From: Candidatus Daviesbacteria bacterium
GTDB taxonomy: Bacteria; Patescibacteria; Microgenomatia; Daviesbacterales; UBA10151
Assembly: GCA_028687915.1 (NCBI GenBank)
Contig: JAQTZF010000001.1
Span: forward strand, 248,001 to 312,000
Reading direction: 5' to 3'
DNA length: 64,000 nt
This document shows, piece after piece, positions 49,564-58,337 of this stretch; position 1 is the stretch's first letter; the number at the start of each line of letters is the position of its first letter. A model generated the notes under the pieces. It saw only the letters and a list, made by a program, of their open reading frames with translations. It had not been told where the DNA came from and did no database searches. A program made the position numbers and the translations under genes.

Positions 49564-49995
49564 ATGAAAAACAACGATGATCAGAAAATTTTATTGGAAG
49601 TAGGAGTTAAGATTTTTTTGTACTCTGAATTAGGAAAGTTTTTATTTTTAAAAAGGTCAGCTCCTTATAGTGGGCAAAAAATTTGTAAATGGGATTTACC
49701 AGGAGGAAGAATTAAACCAGGTGAAAAGACAGAAAAGGCTTTGAAGAGGGAAGTAAGGGAAGAAACAGGTCTAGCTTTAGAAAAAATTGAAAAAGTATTA
49801 GCAGTACAGGATATTTTAAGGGTTAAGGAAAAGCATATAGTTAGAATAACATTTTTGGGAAAGTGTAAGTTGGGAAAAATAAAGTTAGATAGTAGGGAAC
49901 ATAGTGAATATAAATGGCTAAATTTAAATGAATTAAAAAAATATAAAGTAGATTTATATTTATCTCCAGTAATTAAGCAATTGCTTGATGAATAG
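49564..49995 (+). CDS. Nudix hydrolase
   Basis: 143 residues. The Nudix box is GGRIKPGEKTEKALKREVRE followed by ETGL, complete (GX5EX7REUXEEXGU, ~45-67). The N-terminal KIFLYSELGKFLFLKRS and WDLPGG strands fit. It cleaves a nucleoside diphosphate linked to another group; the substrate is not visible. Confidence 0.9.
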   Translation: MKNNDDQKILLEVGVKIFLYSELGKFLFLKRSAPYSGQKICKWDLPGGRIKPGEKTEKALKREVREETGLALEKIEKVLAVQDILRVKEKHIVRITFLGKCKLGKIKLDSREHSEYKWLNLNELKKYKVDLYLSPVIKQLLDE

Positions 49996-50032
49996 TAATT
50001 ATTTTTTTTACTCCCCTTTTTGGACTATATCT

Positions 50033-50046
50033 ATGTATCCATACAC
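50033..50046 (+). repeat. Inverted repeat shared with the TrpR-like gene
   Basis: TGTAT-CC-ATACA occurs here (50034-50045) within a 14-nt site whose last base differs from the copy at 56314-56327. It is ~70 bp upstream of the recA start, before the recA promoter. A possible operator of the TrpR-like regulator. Confidence 0.4.
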
Positions 50047-50071
50047 CAAAACAGTAGTTAAAAATGATATA

Positions 50072-50101
50072 TTGACATACTTTCGGGTTTTGTTATTATA
50101 A
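50072..50101 (+). promoter_or_regulatory. Promoter of recA
   Basis: TTGACA (50072-50077) is followed 17-18 bp later by ATTATAA (50095-50101); the ATG is at 50106. Leader length is near zero. No LexA-type box was recognised. Confidence 0.6.
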
Positions 50102-50105
50102 GTAA

Positions 50106-51173
50106 ATGTCAGATAACGGGGAAGCAAAAAAATCAGCTATTTTAACTGCAATGGCTCAAATCCAAAAGGCTTATGGAAGTGGTTCTATTATGAGGCTTGG
50201 TGAAAGAGCTGAAAAAATGACTACAGAAGTTATTTCAACTGGCTCTATTGCTTTGGATTTAGCTCTTGGAATTGGTGGTCTGCCAAAAGGCAGAATTATA
50301 GAAATATATGGTCCAGAAGCTTCCGGAAAAACTACTGTTTGTTTGCATGTTATTGCAGAAGCACAGAAAAAAGGTGGCACAGCTGCTTTCATTGATGCAG
50401 AACATGCACTTGATCCTCAAAGAGCTCAAAGATTAGGTGTAAATTTAGATGATTTATTAATCTCTCAACCAGATACTGGTGAACAAGCTTTAGAAATAGC
50501 TGAAACCCTGATTAGATCCGGTGGAATTGATGTGCTTGTTATTGATTCTGTTGCAGCTTTGGTACCAAAAGCAGAAATAGAAGGTGAAATGGGAGATTCA
50601 GTTATGGGTATGCAGGCCAGATTAATGTCACAGGCTCTTCGTAAGTTAACAGGGGCAATATCTAACACCAATACCATCTGTATTTTTACTAACCAACTAA
50701 GACAAAAAATTGGTGTAATGTTTGGTAATCCTGAAACAACAACAGGCGGTTTGGCTTTAAAGTTCTATGCTTCTGTAAGGCTTGATATCAGAAAAATAGA
50801 AAATATTAAACAAGGCGATTTGGTAGTTGGATCTCGTCACCGGGTTAAAGTTGTAAAAAATAAAATGGCTCCCCCATTCCGCATTGCTGAATTTGATATG
50901 GACCAAAATGGTGTTTCACACGAAGGAGAATTGCTGGATGTAGGAGTAGAGTTAGGAATCTTAACTAAATCAGGATCTTTTATTAAATGGGCTGATGTAA
51001 TGTTGGGACAAGGCAGACAGGCAGCCATTACAACTTTGAAAGAAGATAAAAAGATGTCAGAAAAGTTGGATAAAGATATTAGAGAGGCCTGGTTAAAACA
51101 ATCTTCTGGTAAAGAGCTAGTAGTAGGAAAAGAAGAATCTGAAGATGGTGCTGAAATTCCAGCAGCAGTTTAG
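50106..51173 (+). CDS. recA: Recombinase RecA
   Basis: 355 residues. Walker A GPEASGKTTV (~69-78), QKKGGTAAFIDAEHALDP, LLISQPDTGEQALEIAETLI, Walker B region VLVIDSVAALVPKAE, QARLMSQALRKLTG and FTNQLRQKIGVMFGNPETTT. Full length; no intein. Carries out strand exchange in recombinational repair. RecX follows after a convergent gene. Confidence 0.98.
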   Translation: MSDNGEAKKSAILTAMAQIQKAYGSGSIMRLGERAEKMTTEVISTGSIALDLALGIGGLPKGRIIEIYGPEASGKTTVCLHVIAEAQKKGGTAAFIDAEHALDPQRAQRLGVNLDDLLISQPDTGEQALEIAETLIRSGGIDVLVIDSVAALVPKAEIEGEMGDSVMGMQARLMSQALRKLTGAISNTNTICIFTNQLRQKIGVMFGNPETTTGGLALKFYASVRLDIRKIENIKQGDLVVGSRHRVKVVKNKMAPPFRIAEFDMDQNGVSHEGELLDVGVELGILTKSGSFIKWADVMLGQGRQAAITTLKEDKKMSEKLDKDIREAWLKQSSGKELVVGKEESEDGAEIPAAV

Positions 51174-51686
51174 TTATTTATAGTAACTCCGGATTTTATA
51201 AAGAATATAAAGGTAAGCAATAGTTATTATTGTATAAATGTTTATCAACCCATAGCTTGGATTAAAAGAACCATACACACGGATTAAGCCCCAAGGGTCA
51301 CTTATAGCATAGTTTTTTAATAAACCGAGAAACATGGTAAATACAAGGACAGCCCAGGAAAAACGCCATCTTTTCAATAAACCAATAATAAAAATAATCT
51401 CTACAACCATAACCACTGTGCCTGCGATTACGACGAAAACTTCAGGTCCGATACTCTTTAAGAGAAAGAGCCAGATTGAATCTAAGATAGGTGCAACAAC
51501 GTCGCCTGTCGCAGTAAAAGGACTAATTATTCTTTCCTTCATGAAAAAAGAATATATTTGAATTGGAAAAGGACGGATAACAAACTGAGATTGTATTAAG
51601 ATAAATTCCAATAAATAGTAAAATCCCAAAACTTTTACTACAAGTATTTTCCAATCTTGGGTTGAGGTTTTAACTTTTTTGGACAT
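51174..51686 (-). CDS. Membrane protein, unrecognised
   Basis: 170 residues with about four membrane helices (~15-35, ~65-85, ~85-105 and ~115-165). Motifs such as RPFPIQIYSFFMKERIISPF are not tied to a family I recognise; a loose resemblance to DoxX-like proteins exists. It converges on recA with no spacing and separates it from recX. Confidence 0.5.
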   Translation of the reverse strand: MSKKVKTSTQDWKILVVKVLGFYYLLEFILIQSQFVIRPFPIQIYSFFMKERIISPFTATGDVVAPILDSIWLFLLKSIGPEVFVVIAGTVVMVVEIIFIIGLLKRWRFSWAVLVFTMFLGLLKNYAISDPWGLIRVYGSFNPSYGLINIYTIITIAYLYILYKIRSYYK

Positions 51687-51743
51687 TAAATAAAGTATAT
51701 GTGAATTTTGTTTATTTACAAGTAGCTGATAGAATTGATTTGC

Positions 51744-52403
51744 ATGTTAACCATCACCTCTGTTGAACCTCAGAAAAAAAATCTCAAACGTTTTAATATT
51801 TTTTTGGATGGGAAATTTGCCTTTGGAGCAGATGAAGATTTAATTGTTGATTATAGATTAGTGGTAGGAAAAATAATTCAAACAGAAGATTTAGAAAAAT
51901 TATTATTTGAAGCAGAGGTGGGAAAATTAATGGAGAAAATGTATAACTGGTTTTGTTTTAGACAACATTCTGAAAAAGAAACAAGGGATTATTTAAAAAA
52001 CCTTTCATTTAAGAGAAAACTAAAAGATTTGGATGAAATTTCTGAGATGGTTACTTCCCTTTTAGTAGAAAGATTAAAGAAAAAAGGACTAATTAATGAT
52101 TTGGAATTTGCCAAAGCCTGGGTAGATGCAAGAAGAAGAAGTAAGCAAAAAGGAATAAATGCAATAAAATCAGAACTTTATCAAAAAGGAATAGATAAGG
52201 AAATTATTGAAGAAGTTATTGTTCAAGCTTCTGAGGGTGACGAAGAAAATTTAGCAAAAATTGCTTTAGAGAAAAAGATAAATTCATGGAAGAATTTAGA
52301 CGAAAAGAAAAGAAAGCAGAAAGCTTTTGAGTATCTAATGAGAAAAGGATTTACCTATGATATTTCTAAAGAGGTAATTGAAAAATTGCTGAAAATGAGT
52401 TAA
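51744..52403 (+). CDS. recX: RecA regulator RecX
   Basis: 219 residues from the ATG at 51744 (MLTITSVEPQKKNLKRFNIF). Three-helix RecX repeats: CFRQHSEKETRDYLKNLSF, GLINDLEFAKAWVDARRRSK QKG, and YQKGIDKEIIEEV, plus a C-terminal repeat. RecX binds inside RecA filaments and limits their activity. A longer frame starting at 51735 adds three residues. Confidence 0.9.
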   Translation: MLTITSVEPQKKNLKRFNIFLDGKFAFGADEDLIVDYRLVVGKIIQTEDLEKLLFEAEVGKLMEKMYNWFCFRQHSEKETRDYLKNLSFKRKLKDLDEISEMVTSLLVERLKKKGLINDLEFAKAWVDARRRSKQKGINAIKSELYQKGIDKEIIEEVIVQASEGDEENLAKIALEKKINSWKNLDEKKRKQKAFEYLMRKGFTYDISKEVIEKLLKMS

Positions 52404-52495
52404 TATTACCTATAGTTTGTAAGAAACTTTAAAGCTTAAGGATAGATTGATGAAACAAATCAAACTACTAATTCTTAAATAACCATTTTGGTCTC

Positions 52496-52509
52496 CCCTA
52501 TTTTTAGGG
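52496..52509 (+). other. Small hairpin in the rny leader
   Basis: CCCTA (52496-52500), TTTT loop, TAGGG (52505-52509). A short perfect hairpin 32 bp before the RNase Y start. Role unknown. Confidence 0.3.
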
Positions 52510-52540
52510 CAAGCTTTATTTCTCTTACATTTATAAATAT

Positions 52541-53872
52541 ATGCAAAAAACATTTGGACAAACAAATAGCCCTCAAGATGATGGCTCTAATAGAGATTTA
52601 AATAAATTTGAAACAGAGCTCGCAAAACGCGAAGGTATTTTAGAAGAGCGGGAGCGGGTATTAGCAGAAAAGCTAAAAACTGTTGATGAAAAACTAGAAA
52701 CTTTAGAAAAAACACGCAAAGACCTAATTTCAAAAATTGAAAAATCTTCCGGCATGTCAGAAAGTGAAGCTCAAAAAGTTTTACTGGAAAATGTTGAAAA
52801 AGATTTGGCTTCAGAAATCTCTAAAAAAGTTAAAGAAGCTGAAGAAGAAATTAAACTTCAAGCTGATGAAAAATCAAAAGAAATATTAGCAGAAGCAATG
52901 CTTTCCGGAGCAACAAATTATGTTTCAGAATTTACAACTTCACAAGTAAATTTACCTGATGATGAGATGAAGGGAAGGATTATTGGAAAAGAAGGAAGAA
53001 ATGTTCGAACTTTTGAGCAAGTAACCGGAGTTGATGTAATAATGGATGATACTCCTGGAATGTTAATTGTTTCTTCGTTTGACCCTGTTAGACGTGAGAT
53101 TGCCAAGGTCTCTTTGGAAAGACTGATTAAGGATGGAAGGATTCAACCACAAAGAATTGAAGAAATCGTTGCAGAAACTAAAGCAGATATTGAAAAATTA
53201 ATGTTTCAGGCTGGAGAACAATTAGCTCATGAAGTTGGTGTTTATAATTTACCAAGAGAACTTGTGGAATATTTAGGTAGGTTTAAATACAGATATTCTT
53301 ATGGACAAAATATGTTACAACACACCCTGGAAGAAACCAGAATAGGTATTGCTTTAGCTAAAGAATTGGGAGCAAATGCAAATGTAGTTAGACTAGGATG
53401 TTTGCTTCATGATATCGGAAAAGTTGTATCTGAAGATGAAGGTACTCATGTAGAAAAAGGTGTACAGCTTGCTAAAAAGTTTGGTATGGCACCTGAAGTT
53501 GTAGCTTGTATCGCCCAACATCATGAAGACGAGCCTTTTTCATCCACAGAATCAATTGTTTGTTATATTGCTGATGCTATCTCTGGTGCCAGACCAGGAG
53601 CAAGGCGTGAAGACGTAGAAGGTTATATAAATCGAATTTCAGATATAGAAAAGATAGCTATGTCTTATGAAGGTGTAGAAAAAGCTTTTGCTGTATCTGC
53701 AGGTCGTGAGGTTAGAATAATTGTTTATCCAGAAAAGATTTCTGATGAGACCTTGCCAAAATTAACTCATGATATTGCAACACAAATTGCTAAAGAGGTT
53801 ATGGTGCCTGGGCAGGTAAAGGTTACTGCAATTAGAGAAGTTAGAGCTGTTGATTATTCTATTTCTTCTTAA
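52541..53872 (+). CDS. rny: RNase Y without membrane anchor
   Basis: 443 residues, against ~520 for the family. Order: coiled coil (~20-125; FETELAKREGILEERERVLA), a KH domain (GRIIGKEGRNVRTFEQVTGV D), and an HD domain with CLLHDIGKVVSEDEGTH and QHHEDEP, then the conserved ISGARPGARRE and C-terminal KVTAIREVRAVDYS. RNase Y starts mRNA decay and is normally fixed in the membrane by an N-terminal helix, which is missing here: residues 1-18 are polar. It overlaps the convergent DUF2079 gene by 14 bp. Confidence 0.93.
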   Translation: MQKTFGQTNSPQDDGSNRDLNKFETELAKREGILEERERVLAEKLKTVDEKLETLEKTRKDLISKIEKSSGMSESEAQKVLLENVEKDLASEISKKVKEAEEEIKLQADEKSKEILAEAMLSGATNYVSEFTTSQVNLPDDEMKGRIIGKEGRNVRTFEQVTGVDVIMDDTPGMLIVSSFDPVRREIAKVSLERLIKDGRIQPQRIEEIVAETKADIEKLMFQAGEQLAHEVGVYNLPRELVEYLGRFKYRYSYGQNMLQHTLEETRIGIALAKELGANANVVRLGCLLHDIGKVVSEDEGTHVEKGVQLAKKFGMAPEVVACIAQHHEDEPFSSTESIVCYIADAISGARPGARREDVEGYINRISDIEKIAMSYEGVEKAFAVSAGREVRIIVYPEKISDETLPKLTHDIATQIAKEVMVPGQVKVTAIREVRAVDYSISS

Positions 53873-55244
53873 AAATAAGCAAAGTTTTTATTCTTTCAAG
53901 TTGCCAAGTTGGAGATTGTTCTAAGTTCATAATTCTTTCCTGTAACTCCTCATTTTCTAGGGGGTAACTTGTAAGGGAGGTATCAATTACTATATAGTTT
54001 GCGTCTATTACTTCTGGGTACATATAAATATACCGTCTGTTGCTTAGATGAGGAACAATCGATGAGCCTGCTGATACTATAGCGTTTGGAGGAATTGTAT
54101 CCAGAGACTTATTGAGATAATCATAGCTTTTTATATTAGCAAAGTCACTTTGAAAAACTGACCAAATTATGTTTCGAGGATTTAATCCTCCAAATAAAAG
54201 TGATACTAAGAGTAGAATAATTATTGGCTTGTGAGGAATTTTAAAATTAGTAAGTGCAAAAGCTGCGCTAATTACTAAAAATGGCAGTAAGTTTGCATTA
54301 TGATGAAAATCCATAGTCCACATTTGGGAGTAACTTGATGAGAATCTTAAAAATAAATATGGGAATACACCTAACCAAAAAAGAGGGGACAATAAAGGAA
54401 GCAGGGCAAAGGGCAAATTTAAATTAATAAAGGTGGCTATCTTCACAGGAGCATTAAAAATTTGATCTATAAATATAAAAGGTCTAGTAAATAATAAAAT
54501 TAATAACGTCATAGGATCATTGAGCGGTAAAACAGATGATGAAAGATAGGTATCTGCGCCTCCTGGCCATAGTAATGCCATTAATCTAAACTTAATAAGG
54601 TAAAAGCTTATTGCAGCAAAGGTAAGAGTTTGAAGACCTAATTTCTTTTGGTCTTTTATTAGTTGATACAGACCTAATCCAGCAATAAAAAGAGGTAGAT
54701 CCTCTTTAAATAATAAGCTAAAAATAAGGGTTAACCAATATAACTTCCACTTTTTGAAATACCAAAAATATAATATCAGAGAGAGGGGTAAAACAGAGAT
54801 TGTTGCTAAATGAAAATCAAAATTTATAGCAGCTGTAATTCCTTTTGAAGTTATATAACTGAGGATTAAAAGAAAACTAAGTAAGATATTCTTAGTTTTA
54901 TCAAGGCAAATTAAATATAAAGGTATTGCGCTCAGGCTTACAAAAATAGCCTGAGTTATAAGTAAGGTTTCAGGTACAGGAAAGAGTTTTACTAAGGGTG
55001 AAAGGATGATAAGTACAGGACCAAAGTGATCAGCTAATAAAACCATATGCTTTAGGGAGCTATAAAGAGAGAGGTCTTGACTGTAGAGATATATCATCTG
55101 GGAATAAATACCAAGATCAAAAGCATTTGTATTAAAGGTTAGGTGATGATATAGGGAGATAAGCGAGAAAATTAAAGCAAAACATATAAAGACTAAGATG
55201 GGAATAAGGTAAGTATTTTGGGTTAGTTTTTTGTAAAAAGTCAT
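53859..55244 (-). CDS. DUF2079 membrane protein
   Basis: 461 residues with about ten membrane helices. NAFDLGIYSQMIYLYSQD after the first helix, MVLLADHFGPVLIILSPLVK, AINFDFHLATISVLPLSL, FKEDLPLFIAGLGLYQLIKD and WTMDFHHNANLLPFLV match DUF2079, whose fold resembles GT-C glycosyltransferases and which is common in envelope clusters. A transferase role is possible but not shown by any catalytic motif alone. Confidence 0.8.
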   Translation of the reverse strand: MTFYKKLTQNTYLIPILVFICFALIFSLISLYHHLTFNTNAFDLGIYSQMIYLYSQDLSLYSSLKHMVLLADHFGPVLIILSPLVKLFPVPETLLITQAIFVSLSAIPLYLICLDKTKNILLSFLLILSYITSKGITAAINFDFHLATISVLPLSLILYFWYFKKWKLYWLTLIFSLLFKEDLPLFIAGLGLYQLIKDQKKLGLQTLTFAAISFYLIKFRLMALLWPGGADTYLSSSVLPLNDPMTLLILLFTRPFIFIDQIFNAPVKIATFINLNLPFALLPLLSPLFWLGVFPYLFLRFSSSYSQMWTMDFHHNANLLPFLVISAAFALTNFKIPHKPIIILLLVSLLFGGLNPRNIIWSVFQSDFANIKSYDYLNKSLDTIPPNAIVSAGSSIVPHLSNRRYIYMYPEVIDANYIVIDTSLTSYPLENEELQERIMNLEQSPTWQLERIKTLLIFKKK

Positions 55245-55339
55245 GTTTAAGTAGAAATATAATATTAATAATTACATCAACCAGGAGATCTTTACAAGAA
55301 TAACCTTTTAAAGTAAACTAAAGCCAACAAAAGGAATTT

Positions 55340-55612
55340 ATGACAAAGAACGAACTAATTGAAAAAGTTGCTAAAAAATCACATTTAACCAAAAGGGCTG
55401 CTGCTGATGCAGTTAATTCTACCTTTGATTTAATTAAGGATTCATTAGTTAGAGGAGAAAAAGTTATTATAACAGGCTTTGGAACCTTCTTAATTAGATC
55501 CAGAGCAGCCAGGCGTGGTAGAAATCCTCAAACAGGGGGAGTTATTCAAATTCCACAAAAGAAAACTCCAGGTTTTACTGCTGGTAAAACAATCAAAAGA
55601 TTAATTAAGTAG
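55340..55612 (+). CDS. hup: HU-family DNA-binding protein
   Basis: 90 residues. MTKNELIEKVAKKSHLTKRA opens it; GEKVIITGFGTFLIRSRAAR, RGRNPQTGG and KTPGFTAGKTIKRLIK complete the fold with the RNPQTG DNA-binding arm tip. Bends and packs DNA. Full length. Confidence 0.97.
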   Translation: MTKNELIEKVAKKSHLTKRAAADAVNSTFDLIKDSLVRGEKVIITGFGTFLIRSRAARRGRNPQTGGVIQIPQKKTPGFTAGKTIKRLIK

Positions 55613-55624
55613 CTTATTTGAAGG

Positions 55625-56266
55625 ATGGTATCTATTAATACTGACTCAGGGGGCATGGTTACCACAGAAAATTTACCTCCATTTAATATCTATGGCTATT
55701 TGGTTTTATTAGTTGTGTTAGTTGTAATTTCTATACCTCTTTTTTTATACCAACACAAAGATTATGGTTCCTTCTTTGGATTACTGGGATTAAATCATAC
55801 TTTTACAATGCCTATACATGAGGGTGGTCACGCTTTATTGTATGGTTTATTGTACTTACCATTTCTAAATAAGGATTCAATGCCTTTCTTGGTCACTTCA
55901 GCAGGTTCAATTATTCAAATTGCTTTTCCTTTATTAATTTTTATTTATAAGTTTTGGAAAAAAGAGTATATAGTAAGTTTTATTAGTTTTTGGTGGTTTG
56001 GACTTAATATTGTTGATACGAGTATATATATTGATCAAGCATTAAATACCACTGGATCTTTTATTACTCCATTTGGTCCGGTAGAAAATCCTGAAGATAC
56101 GGATTTTTCTTTTTTGTTTAGAACCATTGGAATACTTAATTACCATCATCAGATTGCTTCTGTAACTTATTGGATAGGTATAGTGATGATGTTTTTTGCT
56201 TTTGTTTTTTTGGGGCGCTATCTTTATCAAAGATTAACCTTTAGAGGTATACTTACTGATAAATAA
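55625..56266 (+). CDS. Membrane protein with HEGGH motif, possible M50-like protease
   Basis: 213 residues with about four or five membrane helices. MPIHEGGHALLYG (near residue 62) is an HExGH-type metal motif at the start of a helix, as in site-2-like membrane proteases; a second set of His lies in ILNYHHQIASVTYWIG (~179-194) and could complete the site. The family cannot be named with certainty. It lies 13 bp after the HU gene. Confidence 0.55.
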   Translation: MVSINTDSGGMVTTENLPPFNIYGYLVLLVVLVVISIPLFLYQHKDYGSFFGLLGLNHTFTMPIHEGGHALLYGLLYLPFLNKDSMPFLVTSAGSIIQIAFPLLIFIYKFWKKEYIVSFISFWWFGLNIVDTSIYIDQALNTTGSFITPFGPVENPEDTDFSFLFRTIGILNYHHQIASVTYWIGIVMMFFAFVFLGRYLYQRLTFRGILTDK

Positions 56267-56286
56267 TTATCATTATATAAGCTAAT

Positions 56287-56327
56287 TTGACTTTTAATTT
56301 TCTTTGTAATACTATGTATCCATACAT
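56287..56327 (+). promoter_or_regulatory. Promoter and palindrome of the TrpR-like gene
   Basis: TTGACT (56287-56292), 17-bp spacer, TACTAT (56310-56315). The palindrome ATGTAT-CC-ATACAT (56314-56327) covers the end of the -10 box and the transcription start up to the ATG at 56326, the right place for a repressor site. The core is repeated at 50034-50045. Confidence 0.5.
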
Positions 56328-56619
56328 GAGTAAACCACTAGAAGTTAAAGATATAAGTATTCCTGATCATATTTTAAGACAGTTACTTACCCCCTCTGAG
56401 ATGAGAATGTTAAAAAACCGCTGGCGGATTGTTAATCAGCTAGAGGAAGGTTTATCAATTAGAAAAATAGCAGAAGATGTTAAAGTGGGATCAGATACAG
56501 TAGTTAGAGTTTCTAAGATGATGAATTCTGGTGAATTACAAAAAGTTTTAGACAAAGAAAAAAGAGGACTTAAAAAAATTAAAACCTCTACCCCCTGGAT
56601 CTTTGGTAAAACAGAATAA
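56326..56619 (+). CDS. TrpR/YerC-family DNA-binding regulator
   Basis: 97 residues from the ATG at 56326; ATGs at 56287 and 56314 lie within the promoter or palindrome. LRQLLTPSEMRMLKNRWRIV, NQLEEGLSIRKIAEDVKVGS D and TVVRVSKMMNSGELQKVL form the TrpR-like helix-turn-helix of the YerC/YecD group. The ligand is unknown. The palindrome at its own start suggests autoregulation. Confidence 0.78.
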   Translation: MSKPLEVKDISIPDHILRQLLTPSEMRMLKNRWRIVNQLEEGLSIRKIAEDVKVGSDTVVRVSKMMNSGELQKVLDKEKRGLKKIKTSTPWIFGKTE

Positions 56620-57321
56620 TTAATTAATAGTTTGTTTCAGTTTTTCCCATTGAGATAAGCGAATTTTAAGTTCTGGATTATTATCAATTATTTCTTTAGC
56701 CTGATACAGGTATTGTCTGCTTTTTTCAGGGTCATCATCTTTTAAAATATCAGCAAGCCTCATATAAGCCCCAGAAACCCATGCATCCTGATTATATTTG
56801 GAAATATCAGGTTCTTTTTCTAAATTTGATAATGCTTCTAAAACTCGATTCAAAGCTTGTTTATCACCAGTTTTATATTCAGATGTAGCTAGATGTACTT
56901 TCATGTCATTTATAACAGACATTCTGTTGTGCGTTTGAGGAGGGTTATTCAACATATTATCTATTGCTTCTTGATAAAGTGATACTGCTTCAGAAAAGTT
57001 GCCTAATTCATCCTTAATTTTGGCTAATTCAAATAAAGGAAGAGCTAGAGCTTCTTTATTATTACTGGCTTTAGCAATATTTACTCCTGCTGATGCTGCA
57101 CTTTCTGCAAGTAGTAAGAAATTATGATCACTGGTTTGCCTATAAAGAAGTTTAAAAACAATTGCGCGTGAAGCTTCTGTTTCAGCTATCCCTAATGGAT
57201 CATTTTCTTGTTGAAAAGTAATTAATGCTTGGTCTGTAAATTCTAGCGATTTAAGGTAATCTTGTTCGATTTCGCGGGCTTCATTTGCTTTTCCAAGTAG
57301 TTGTCTTGCTTTGGAATCCAT
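56620..57321 (-). CDS. TPR-like helical repeat protein
   Basis: 233 residues from the ATG at 57321, 7 nt after TATAAT (57334-57329 on the minus strand). Helical pairs with TPR-like spacing: EQDYLKSLEFTDQALITFQQ, LALPLFELAKIKDELGNFSE A, SLYQEAIDNM and AYMRLADILKDDDPEKSRQY. No signal peptide. A protein-binding scaffold is likely, with partner unknown. Divergent from miaA. Confidence 0.65.
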   Translation of the reverse strand: MDSKARQLLGKANEAREIEQDYLKSLEFTDQALITFQQENDPLGIAETEASRAIVFKLLYRQTSDHNFLLLAESAASAGVNIAKASNNKEALALPLFELAKIKDELGNFSEAVSLYQEAIDNMLNNPPQTHNRMSVINDMKVHLATSEYKTGDKQALNRVLEALSNLEKEPDISKYNQDAWVSGAYMRLADILKDDDPEKSRQYLYQAKEIIDNNPELKIRLSQWEKLKQTIN

Positions 57322-57356
57322 CATGTATATTATAGCAAAGGAAGGCAACTTACGCA

Positions 57357-57362
57357 TATAAT
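57357..57362 (+). promoter_or_regulatory. -10 box of miaA
   Basis: TATAAT lies 6 nt before the miaA ATG at 57369. Together with the TATAAT of the divergent TPR gene it makes a ~48-bp shared region with both start codons at near-zero leader distance. Confidence 0.55.
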
Positions 57363-57368
57363 ACCTCT

Positions 57369-58337
57369 ATGAAAAAAGTATTAGTAATTTTGGGACCAAC
57401 TTCGACTGGTAAAACAGACTTAGGCTTACATTTAGCCAAAAAATATAATGGTGAATTAGTGGCTTGTGATTCAAGACAAGTTTATAAAGGTTTGGATATT
57501 GGAACAGGAAAGATGCCAGGAAAAGATTTAAGATTTAAGAAATATGATTTAAGGTGGGAAATAGATGGTATCAATATTTGGATGTATGATGTGGCAGATC
57601 CAAAACAACAATATACAGTTAAGGATTATGTGACACAGGCAGAAAAGATAATTGAAGATATCATTAGTAGAAAGAAATTACCTATTATAGTAGGAGGTAC
57701 AGGATTATATTTAAAAGCTCTATTAGAAGGCTTACCAAACCTGGTTATTCAAATTGATGAGAAATTAAGGGGGGATCTAGAAAAACTATCTAAAGAAAAA
57801 TTACAAGAAAAACTTCAATCACTATCCCCTATTAGTTGGGAAAATTTAAATGAATCTGATAGGCAAAATCCACGTCGTTTACTCCGCTCTATTGAGCTTA
57901 TTACTATGAATCCATACATCAAAACAACTCAAAATCTAGTAAATAAAAATGAAAAATATGACACATTAAAAATTGGACTTACTGCTCCGCGGGAAGTTTT
58001 ACAGAAAAGAATTTTTGACCGTCTTTTGTCTAGATTTAATAGTGGCTTAGTGGAAGAGGTAACGACTTTACATAATAATGGTTTAAATTTTGAACGAATG
58101 AAACAATTGGGTTTAGAGTATGGTGCTATGGTAGATTTTCTGCAAGGAAATGTAAGTAAAGAAGAAATAATTATAAAACTCACGAATGTGAATTATCAGT
58201 ATGCTAAAAGACAAATGACGTGGTTTAAGAAACAAAAAGATATTTTATGGGTAAATATAGATGAACCAACTTGTTTGCAACAAGTAGAAAGTCAGGTTCA
58301 AAAATGGTATTATTTAAAGCATGACAAAGCGGATTGA
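57369..58337 (+). CDS. miaA: tRNA dimethylallyltransferase
   Basis: 322 residues. P-loop LGPTSTGKTDLGLHLAKKY, CDSRQVYKGLDIGTGK, IIVGGTGLYLKALLEG and NPRRLLRSIELI are MiaA signatures; the insertion domain and the tRNA-binding part with YAKRQMTWFKKQ follow. Adds isopentenyl to A37 of UNN-decoding tRNAs. Overlaps the next gene by 17 bp. Confidence 0.95.
   Translation: MKKVLVILGPTSTGKTDLGLHLAKKYNGELVACDSRQVYKGLDIGTGKMPGKDLRFKKYDLRWEIDGINIWMYDVADPKQQYTVKDYVTQAEKIIEDIISRKKLPIIVGGTGLYLKALLEGLPNLVIQIDEKLRGDLEKLSKEKLQEKLQSLSPISWENLNESDRQNPRRLLRSIELITMNPYIKTTQNLVNKNEKYDTLKIGLTAPREVLQKRIFDRLLSRFNSGLVEEVTTLHNNGLNFERMKQLGLEYGAMVDFLQGNVSKEEIIIKLTNVNYQYAKRQMTWFKKQKDILWVNIDEPTCLQQVESQVQKWYYLKHDKAD

Noticed and set aside
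57906..57920. AATCCATACATC as a third copy of the TrpR-like palindrome
   Set aside because: Only half of the palindrome is present and it is inside miaA coding sequence.
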